Source: an uncultured Clostridia bacterium
GTDB taxonomy: Bacteria; Bacillota; Clostridia; UBA1381
Assembly (NCBI GenBank): GCA_934454745.1
Contig: CAKSGP010000003.1
Coordinates: 1 to 20,368, forward strand
Direction: 5' to 3'
DNA length: 20,368 bases
Shown here: positions 14,451 to 20,368 of the stretch, in pieces
Position numbering within the stretch: position 1 is the first letter of the stretch
How the letters are laid out: every line of letters begins with the position of its first letter
Position numbers and translations under genes: made by a program
The notes under the pieces: generated by a model
Databases searched by the model: none
What the model was told of the DNA's origin: nothing
What the model saw: only the letters and a program-made list of their open reading frames with translations

Positions 14451-15972
14451 GAGGTTTACTTGTGATGTCATAAACAATTCTGTTAATATGTTTAACTTCG
14501 TTAATAATTCTGTTAGAGGCAGATTCAAGTATATCATACGGAATTTTTGCCCAATCGGCAGTCATAAAATCGTTTGTGGTAACGGCACGCAAAGCAAGTG
14601 TGTAATCATACGTTCTTCCGTCGCCCATAACACCGACCGAACGCATATTCGTAAGAACTGCAAAATACTGGTGCACCTTCTTGTCGTATCCGACTTTTGC
14701 AAGCTCGTCACGGAATATAAAATCTGCGTCCTGAAGAATTTTTGTTTTTTCCTCTGTAATATCCCCTATAATCCTTATCGCAAGACCCGGCCCCGGGAAA
14801 GGCTGACGCCATACCAGAAATTCGGGTATGCCAAGCTCAAGACCGACTTTTCTTACCTCGTCCTTAAACAAATCTCTCAAAGGCTCGATAATCTCTTTAA
14901 AATCAACATAATCGGGAAGTCCGCCGACATTGTGATGGCTCTTTATAACCGCTGCGTCGCCGGTGCCGCTCTCAATAACGTCGGGGTAAATTGTGCCCTG
15001 AACAAGATAATCGACTCTGCCGATTTTTTTAGCCTCCTGCTCAAACACCCTTATAAATTCTTCGCCAATGATTTTTCGCTTTGTTTCAGGGTCTGAAACG
15101 CCCTTAAGCTTGTCTAAAAACCTGTCATTTGCGTTAACCCTTATAAGATTCATATCAAATTTTTCTTTGAAGGTTTTTTCAACCTCGTCGCCCTCGTTTT
15201 TGCGCAAAAGACCGTGGTCAACAAAAATACAGGTTAAGTTTTTGCCCACCGCCTTGTGAATCATAACAGCCGCAACGGACGAATCCACACCGCCCGAAAG
15301 CGCACAGAGCACCTTTTTATCACCGATTTTTTCACGCAATTTTTCTATCGACTGCTTTGCAAATTCAGCCATTTTCCAGTCGCCGTCCAGACCGCAAACG
15401 TTGTATAAAAAATTTTCAAGCATTTTTTTGCCGAACTCGGTATGTTCAACCTCGGGGTGAAACTGCACGCCGTAAAATTTTCTTTCTTCGTCGGCAATTG
15501 CAACGTTGGGACACTTGTCCGAATGTGCAACAAGCTTGAAGCCGCCGGGCACCTTTGCCATATAATCGCTGTGGCTCATCCAGGTTATGCTCTCTTGCGG
15601 CATATCCTTAAACAGCTTGCACGAAGTGTCAAAATATGTTTTTGTCTTGCCGTATTCTCTTGCGGAATCATCCTGCGCAGGCGTAACCTCGCCGTCAAGA
15701 AGATGAGCGATAAGCTGACAGCCGTAACAAATACCGAGTATCGGTACGCCGAGTGAAAAAATTTCTTTTGTATAAAGAGGCGAGCCCTCCTCATAAACGC
15801 TGTTCGGTCCGCCCGTAAAAATAATTGCGGACGGATTTTTTGCCTTTATTTCTTCTATGCTTTTTGTAAACGGCACAACTTCGCAGTATACATTGCACTC
15901 ACGCACTCTGCGTGCTATAAGCTGATTATACTGTCCGCCGAAATCCAGAACTATGACTAACTGATTATCCAA
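14428..15972 (-). CDS. guaA: GMP synthase (glutamine-hydrolysing)
   Basis: Converts XMP to GMP with ATP and glutamine in purine biosynthesis; cytoplasmic. 514 aa from TTG at 15972, chosen because AGGGGAG lies 8 bp upstream and the length matches the family (B. subtilis about 513). The class I glutamine amidotransferase domain has C82 (GICYGCQ) and H172/E174 (FHPEVE). The ATP-pyrophosphatase P-loop SGGVDSS is at 226-232. The C-terminal dimerization/XMP domain includes GPGLAIRIIG and ends in the conserved PPATIEWE. The gene is intact despite the element at its 3' end. Confidence 0.97.
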   Translation of the reverse strand: MDNQLVIVLDFGGQYNQLIARRVRECNVYCEVVPFTKSIEEIKAKNPSAIIFTGGPNSVYEEGSPLYTKEIFSLGVPILGICYGCQLIAHLLDGEVTPAQDDSAREYGKTKTYFDTSCKLFKDMPQESITWMSHSDYMAKVPGGFKLVAHSDKCPNVAIADEERKFYGVQFHPEVEHTEFGKKMLENFLYNVCGLDGDWKMAEFAKQSIEKLREKIGDKKVLCALSGGVDSSVAAVMIHKAVGKNLTCIFVDHGLLRKNEGDEVEKTFKEKFDMNLIRVNANDRFLDKLKGVSDPETKRKIIGEEFIRVFEQEAKKIGRVDYLVQGTIYPDVIESGTGDAAVIKSHHNVGGLPDYVDFKEIIEPLRDLFKDEVRKVGLELGIPEFLVWRQPFPGPGLAIRIIGDITEEKTKILQDADFIFRDELAKVGYDKKVHQYFAVLTNMRSVGVMGDGRTYDYTLALRAVTTNDFMTADWAKIPYDILESASNRIINEVKHINRIVYDITSKPPATIEWE

Positions 15973-16012
15973 AAAGACAACTCCCCTCAATGTTTTGCTT
16001 AATTATTTATTT

Positions 16013-16041
16013 ATTATAGCATAAAAATTATACCGTTTCAA
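16013..16041 (-). promoter_or_regulatory. guaA promoter
   Basis: TTGAAA (16041-16036), a 17-bp spacer and TATAAT (16018-16013) on the minus strand, 41 bp upstream of the guaA start. The -35 box is inside the last codons of the radical SAM gene. No guanine riboswitch is visible in the short leader. Confidence 0.8.
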
Positions 16042-17698
16042 CATAAAATTTGACAAAATCGGCACTAATTTCAAAATATTCGCCGTTTTTTAAGTTAAAC
16101 AGCCAAAATTTGTTGAAAAAGCGTCTGATTTGTATAAACTTCACAAGTTTTTTTGCAGGAAAATTTTTAAATTCCGGAAGATATTTATGCGTCATTTTGG
16201 TATCTTTCAAAAATTCAAAGCAAGCGGATTTAAATTTTTCGTCTTTTCCAAAATCGTCCTTCTTTTTGCATTTCGGGTTTACCATACGGTCAAATTCAAC
16301 ATAATCGGAAAAACCGTCAAAATCGCAAAATGTACCCTTTACAGCGTCGCAAAACATATCGGGCGAAAGTCCGATTTCAAAAAGACGTTCTTTTTCAAAA
16401 TACTTTGCAAGACGTGCGAAAATATCAAATTTTCTTTCAAACCGCTTAAAAAGATAGTCTATGCTGTTTTCAAACTCACCGCTGTTGTAAAACCTGTCAA
16501 GCATTTGTTCGATTTTTTTAAGATAACAAATATCGGCAAACGACATAAAATCGTTTGAGATAATTTCATACGGCGCCTTGCTTTTGAAAACGTATCCGTA
16601 CTTTTTTACCTCATTTCGTATTCTCGAACCTTTGAGAAGCTTCAAAAACCCAAGCTGAAGCATATGCGGTCTTAAAGAAATTACGTCGTCAAACGACTTT
16701 TTAAAGCTTTCCATATCTTCATACGGAAGCCCTGCTATAAGGTCTAAGTGAATATGTATTGTTTTAAGGCTCAGCAGCTCGGCAATTCTTCCTTTAAGCC
16801 TGTTAAAATCTATTTTTCTGCCTATTGCCTCAATGGTTTTTTCGTTTGTTGACTGAACACCGATTTCAAACTGAAACGTATCATTTTTTGCGGTTTTAAG
16901 TATGTTTATTGCAGAATCCGTTATCAAATCGCCCGCAAGCTCAAAATGAAATTTTGTATTCTTTGCGTTTTCTATGATAAATTCAAAAATTTCGTCGGCA
17001 CGTTTTTTGTCCGCATTAAACGTCCTGTCCACAAATTTCACCAGCGGAATGTTGTTGCCGATAAAAAACATAAGCTCTTTTTTAACACGTTCGGTTTCAA
17101 GAAAGCTTACCCTGCTTCCCTCTCCCGACAAACAATAGCTGCAATTATACGGGCAGCCCCTCGACGACTCGTAATAAACAATTTTGTTTTTAATTTCGCC
17201 TGCGTTGTCATATACAAACGGATAGCTGTTGATATCGCCCATATCAAGTTTTTTGTTTTGCAAAACCTCACCGCCGCTGCGATAGGTAAGCGACGGAACG
17301 CATTTTAAATCGGAGCCGTCCTCCAAAGCCTGCAAGAGTGCACCGAACGCCCTCTCCCCTTCTCCGCTTATTATAAAATCTATAAACTCATATTTTTGCA
17401 TAAGCTCATATGAGTCATACGACACCTCAAGGCCGCCGAGAATTATAATAATATCGTTTCTCGCTTTTTTAAGACATTCGCAGATATACAAAACCTTTTC
17501 TATATTCCATATGTAGCACGAAAACGCCGCAATATCGGTATTCTTTTCAAAAATATCCGATATCACAGCGTCAGTATTGTCGTTTATTGTATATTCTTTC
17601 ACAATTATATCAAACTCGCTGCAAAACTTTTTAATGCACCTTACCGAAAGGCTTGAGTGAACATATTTTGCATTAAGCGCCGCAAGAAGTGTTTTCAT
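16028..17698 (-). CDS. B12-binding domain radical SAM protein (DUF4080-type C-terminus)
   Basis: 556 aa. The N-terminal cobalamin-binding-like Rossmann domain spans about 1-140 (LLAALNAKYVHSSLS, ILGGLEVSYDSYEL, ISGEGERAF). The radical SAM core has the 4Fe-4S cluster motif C182-x3-C186-x2-C189 (SRGCPYNCSYC), then GVQSTNEKTIEAIGR and DLIAGLPYEDMESF, typical of this family. The C-terminal 200 residues match the DUF4080 arrangement as I recall it. The substrate is unknown; such proteins are common single genes in Clostridia. The ATG at 17698 follows AAGGAC. It lies 83 bp downstream of ytxC in the same orientation. Confidence 0.9.
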   Translation of the reverse strand: MKTLLAALNAKYVHSSLSVRCIKKFCSEFDIIVKEYTINDNTDAVISDIFEKNTDIAAFSCYIWNIEKVLYICECLKKARNDIIIILGGLEVSYDSYELMQKYEFIDFIISGEGERAFGALLQALEDGSDLKCVPSLTYRSGGEVLQNKKLDMGDINSYPFVYDNAGEIKNKIVYYESSRGCPYNCSYCLSGEGSRVSFLETERVKKELMFFIGNNIPLVKFVDRTFNADKKRADEIFEFIIENAKNTKFHFELAGDLITDSAINILKTAKNDTFQFEIGVQSTNEKTIEAIGRKIDFNRLKGRIAELLSLKTIHIHLDLIAGLPYEDMESFKKSFDDVISLRPHMLQLGFLKLLKGSRIRNEVKKYGYVFKSKAPYEIISNDFMSFADICYLKKIEQMLDRFYNSGEFENSIDYLFKRFERKFDIFARLAKYFEKERLFEIGLSPDMFCDAVKGTFCDFDGFSDYVEFDRMVNPKCKKKDDFGKDEKFKSACFEFLKDTKMTHKYLPEFKNFPAKKLVKFIQIRRFFNKFWLFNLKNGEYFEISADFVKFYVETV

Positions 17699-17781
17699 CC
17701 GTATCGTCCTTACATTTTATAAGTTTTGTCTTAAATAAAAATACCTTTATATGATATTCTACCATACATTTTAAAAAAAGT

Positions 17782-18606
17782 CTACTTTTGTTTATCGTTT
17801 TTTTCGTCATTCTCAAAATCAGAGCACATACTGCACCCGTCGCAGTAAGTAACGTTGTTTTCAAAAATATTTTCGATTGTCGTCAAAACCTGACTGTTCT
17901 CAAACAAATTACGGTTGTGAATAACAATTTTTTTCGGCGCAAGGTTTATAAGCTCGCTCAGAAGTATATCGTAAACGTCAAGTATCTCGTCGGCAATTTC
18001 CACACTGAATTCACAGTCCGAAACGGGAATTTGATTTTTATTTTCGTCAATCAAAACATATTCGCCGTTTTTTCGCCTGAAAACGTCAACACGCTCGCAC
18101 TCTGAATTTTGTATATCAAGAAAATGCTTTAAAAGCTTTATAAACTCCAAATATTCTTTTTTTGCCAGATACTCGTCCGCCATATCCTCCGCCATTGAAA
18201 AAATTCCGTCAAGAAAATCGTCAAGCCGAAAATCACAAAAACCCTTTATTTCAATAAAATCATTATCCGAAAGATATTTTGCCGCCTTTTGCGAAATAAT
18301 CTCTTTTTCTTTTTTTGCGTCCAGAAGAGAAAAAATTTCTTCCTTTTCGCCTGCGTCAAAATAATAGTAAACGTCATCGACAGCCCTTAGAAAAAACCGT
18401 TTTACATATGTTTTAAAAATGAAATCGGCAATTATACCGCCCGCCTTTTCTTTTGAGCCTTCACCGTCAAGAAACATTTTTATAAAAAGATGAGTTTTGC
18501 CCGAAAAGCTTCCGAAAATAAAGCCGTTTTCATTAAGATTTTTTAAAAAGATGTCGGTTGCTTCTTTTTCAAAGAAATCATTGTCAACCGCAATGGTGTA
18601 ACACAC
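17782..18606 (-). CDS. ytxC: Putative sporulation protein YtxC
   Basis: 274 aa. The overall pattern matches YtxC: an N-terminal region, a central acidic helical segment (SMAEDMADEYLAKKEYLEFIKLL), then LLSELINLAPKKIVIHN and a C-terminal CDGCSMC cysteine cluster. No membrane segment or signal peptide is seen. The biochemical function is unknown; family members are confined to spore-forming Firmicutes. The start is GTG at 18606 after AAAGGAGGT with a somewhat long spacing (12 bp). It is 18 bp downstream of the DUF6873-like gene and probably cotranscribed with it. Confidence 0.8.
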   Translation of the reverse strand: MCYTIAVDNDFFEKEATDIFLKNLNENGFIFGSFSGKTHLFIKMFLDGEGSKEKAGGIIADFIFKTYVKRFFLRAVDDVYYYFDAGEKEEIFSLLDAKKEKEIISQKAAKYLSDNDFIEIKGFCDFRLDDFLDGIFSMAEDMADEYLAKKEYLEFIKLLKHFLDIQNSECERVDVFRRKNGEYVLIDENKNQIPVSDCEFSVEIADEILDVYDILLSELINLAPKKIVIHNRNLFENSQVLTTIENIFENNVTYCDGCSMCSDFENDEKNDKQK

Positions 18607-18624
18607 TTTTTTTACAAACCTCCT

Positions 18625-19350
18625 TTATATTACGATTACACTGCCTAAATCTTCGGGTTTGCCGCCTTTTAAAGAAACGGCGGCAACATTTTTTGACCGG
18701 AGAAATTTTTCTGTTTTTGCATAATCGGGACAAAGCTTTATATCACCGAAGAATGCAAGCGTATTTTTATTTGTTTTAACGCTTGCGCCGCCGATAAATC
18801 CATATTTGTAACCCTTTAGCGATACGCTTCCCGGTTTTATCAAAAGACAGTCGCCGCCAAGATGCGCAAAAGCGTCACAAATGCCCTTGTCTTCTGTAAT
18901 AATGCTGTTTTCGTCAACAACGCACACGTTGCATTTTGCATACCCCTGCGAAACGTTTACACACACTAAATTATTGTCTGAAATATACTTTTTTATAACA
19001 GGGTCGGTATATTTGAAATTGTGAATAACAAAGCGTCCGACTCTTGCTATATTATATGCAATATCGCCGGGGTAGTTACTTTTAAGGACGCTCTCTCCGC
19101 ACAAAACGTTAAAATCTTTGCCCAATATTTTTTTGTAATAAGAATAAACCGAAGGCTCGCAAACAAAGGTATTGCCGCCAAGATGAGCAATCTGCATATC
19201 GGGATGCGTATTTGTCGGCGCAGTTAAATTTTTTGCCGTTTCGCTCTTTATTATGCGTGCGCCGTATCTTTTAAACATATCCTCGCAGGCAAATTTGTTA
19301 ATAATTAAAATTTCGGGATTTTTTTCGGGCAAATTCGGAATAATACACAT
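18625..19350 (-). CDS. DUF6873-like (GME-fold) protein
   Basis: About 241 aa from ATG 19350; ATG 19356 and a longer form from 19392 are possible, but GGTGA lies just 5 bp before 19350. Recognisable segments are THPDMQIAHLGGNTFVC, YPGDIAYNIARVGRFVIHNFKYTDP, VSQGYAKCNVCVVDENSIITEDKG and LLIKPGSVSLKGYKYGFIGGAS. Together these fit the family annotated as DUF6873 with the guanidino-modifying-enzyme fold (recalled, not searched). Substrate and role are unknown. It is the upstream gene of the ytxC pair. Confidence 0.65.
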   Translation of the reverse strand: MCIIPNLPEKNPEILIINKFACEDMFKRYGARIIKSETAKNLTAPTNTHPDMQIAHLGGNTFVCEPSVYSYYKKILGKDFNVLCGESVLKSNYPGDIAYNIARVGRFVIHNFKYTDPVIKKYISDNNLVCVNVSQGYAKCNVCVVDENSIITEDKGICDAFAHLGGDCLLIKPGSVSLKGYKYGFIGGASVKTNKNTLAFFGDIKLCPDYAKTEKFLRSKNVAAVSLKGGKPEDLGSVIVI

Positions 19351-19412
19351 ATACATCACCGTTTTTTGTTGTTTTTTAATATATTGTATCACATTTATTC
19401 AAAAATTCATAG

Positions 19413-19505
19413 TATAAATTAAGCGCATTCAGCAAGGGGGAAACCCTTTGTTGTTTATATAGCCGTACTTTTAAAAAATTTTTAAAGGTACGGCGCTTAT
19501 TTTTT
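19413..19505 (+). ncRNA. Candidate small structured RNA ending in an intrinsic terminator
   Basis: Between divergent genes, the plus strand has a possible TATAAA -10 (19413-19418), then TAAGC (19420-19424) which can pair with GCTTA (19495-19499), enclosing AAGGG-GGAAA-CCCTT (19434-19448) and a strong stem GCCGTAC...GTACGGC (19462-19494, about 11 pairs), followed by TTTTTT (19500-19505). No plus-strand gene precedes it, and the M20 promoter begins at once afterwards, so the terminator must end something of its own. The -35 is poor. It matches no riboswitch I know. Confidence 0.45.
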
Positions 19506-19506
19506 G

Positions 19507-19535
19507 TTGACTTTTATTTAAAAGAATGAGATAAT
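19507..19535 (+). promoter_or_regulatory. Promoter of the M20 peptidase gene
   Basis: TTGACT (19507-19512), a 17-bp spacer, GATAAT (19530-19535), then GGGTGA and the ATG at 19552. The short leader leaves no room for further control elements. Confidence 0.75.
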
Positions 19536-19551
19536 ATTTTGGGTGATACAT

Positions 19552-20368
19552 ATGACTGATATTAAAAAAATTACACAAAGCCTTGAAGGTGAAATAATTG
19601 ATTTAAGGCGCACACTGCACCAAAATCCCGAGTTTGCCTTTGAAGAGCTTAAAACCGGAGAAATTATAAAATCGTTTTTGAAAAAACACGGCATTATGTA
19701 TAAGGATAAAATTGCACAAACGGGAATTTTGGCAGAAATCAATACAAAAAGATGCGGAAAGACAATTCTTGTCCGTGCCGATATGGACGCCCTTAAAATA
19801 AGCGAAAAAAATGATATTGAGTACAAATCGCAGAACGAAGGTATGATGCACGCCTGCGGTCACGATTTTCACATTGCGATTGCGCTTTTTTGTGCGGCTG
19901 TTATAAAACGGCTTGAAAATGACATTTCGGGCTGCGTTCGTTTTATGTTTCAGCCTGCCGAAGAGGAAACGGGCGGTGCGCTCGATATGATAAACGAGGG
20001 TGCTTTAAAAAATGTGGATATGGCAGTGGGTCTGCACGTTGACCCTGAAACCGAAACAGGCAAAATAAGGCTTAAGGACGGCGAATTTTTTGCCTCACCC
20101 GATTTTTTCAATGCGGAAATTATCGGCAAAGGCTCGCACGGTGCCCAACCCGAAAACGCAATTGACCCGATTAAAATCTTGACCGAAATTCTTTGCAATA
20201 TTCACAAAAATGTGGATGACGCCACACAAAACAAGGTTGTTATGTCGGTATGCAAGCTTAATTCGGGATTTTCGGAAAATTCCATTCCCGACACCGCTTC
20301 TTTCGGCGGAACGGTTCGTGCGTTTGACAATACTTCGAGAAAAAATGCGGACAGGGCGATTGAAGAAA
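19552..20368 (+). CDS. M20 family (M20D-like) metallopeptidase/amidohydrolase, partial (3' end off the window)
   Basis: The first 272 residues are visible. The catalytic domain shows ADMDAL (about 76-81), the metal-binding HACGHDFH with C102 and H104, EEE near 137-139 (QPAEEETGGA) and H162 (GLHVDP). The Cys at 102 and the overall layout indicate the M20D group (hippurate/IAA-amino-acid/N-acyl-amino-acid hydrolases), which cleave N-acyl amino acids with two metal ions. The dimerization domain begins near 185 (FNAEIIGKGSHGAQPE). No signal peptide, so cytoplasmic. The exact substrate cannot be read. GGGTGA lies 5 bp before the ATG. Confidence 0.92.
   Translation, partial: MTDIKKITQSLEGEIIDLRRTLHQNPEFAFEELKTGEIIKSFLKKHGIMYKDKIAQTGILAEINTKRCGKTILVRADMDALKISEKNDIEYKSQNEGMMHACGHDFHIAIALFCAAVIKRLENDISGCVRFMFQPAEEETGGALDMINEGALKNVDMAVGLHVDPETETGKIRLKDGEFFASPDFFNAEIIGKGSHGAQPENAIDPIKILTEILCNIHKNVDDATQNKVVMSVCKLNSGFSENSIPDTASFGGTVRAFDNTSRKNADRAIEE

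Noticed and set aside
14425..15096. Plus-strand open frame of 223 codons opposite guaA
   Set aside because: It is antisense to a clearly conserved guaA, with Cys/Arg-rich shadow-like composition and no ribosome binding site.
15973..16035. Guanine riboswitch upstream of guaA
   Set aside because: The leader after the promoter is only about 35 nt and shows no purine-riboswitch core.
17673..17864. Small minus-strand gene between ytxC and the radical SAM gene
   Set aside because: It overlaps both neighbours in another frame and has no family resemblance or good ribosome binding site.

Overview
The window looks like part of a chromosome from a low-GC, spore-forming Clostridia-type Firmicute. The support is an AT-rich sequence, strong AGGAGG-type ribosome binding sites, TTGACA/TATAAT promoters at 17-bp spacing, a YtxC-like sporulation protein and Firmicute-style integrative-element genes. 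The host chromosome occupies about 14428-20368. On the minus strand it reads: a DUF6873-like protein, ytxC, a B12-binding radical SAM protein, guaA. An M20 peptidase/amidohydrolase runs off the right end on the plus strand.

Positions 1 to about 14427 are an integrative element lodged at the 3' end of guaA, a known integration hotspot. Its left end lies outside the window. From right to left its own genes are: a tyrosine integrase (plus strand, split), a cI-like repressor just upstream of it, a divergent minus-strand set (an excisionase-like HTH, a winged-HTH protein, a DUF6017-like protein, a Cys-rich VLP protein), a 500-bp hairpin-rich region that could be an origin of transfer, and a type I restriction-modification operon (small HTH, hsdR, hsdM, continuing off the left edge).

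The most notable structure is a second element nested in the first. The tyrosine integrase gene breaks exactly inside its catalytic H-x-x-R-H box at 7364-7367, and the missing C-terminus (H, Y and stop) lies 6.8 kb away at 14162-14355. The two breakpoints share only GGCA, and joining them restores one open frame of 367 codons. The 6798-bp insert carries a large serine recombinase at one end and a compact minus-strand operon. That operon encodes an 83-aa controller-like HTH, an SPPY-type DNA methyltransferase, a protein with two GHKL ATPase domains (an Hsp90/MORC-like N-terminus plus a histidine-kinase-like C-terminus), and a receiver-like protein with an unrecognised output domain. There is no recognisable nuclease. 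This looks like a methyltransferase coupled to a two-component-style relay, possibly an undescribed defence or epigenetic system.

The nested element keeps the outer element's integrase off while inserted. Precise excision by the serine recombinase would rebuild the integrase. Both layers carry DNA-modification cargo: type I R-M in the outer one, the methyltransferase/GHKL/receiver set in the inner one.
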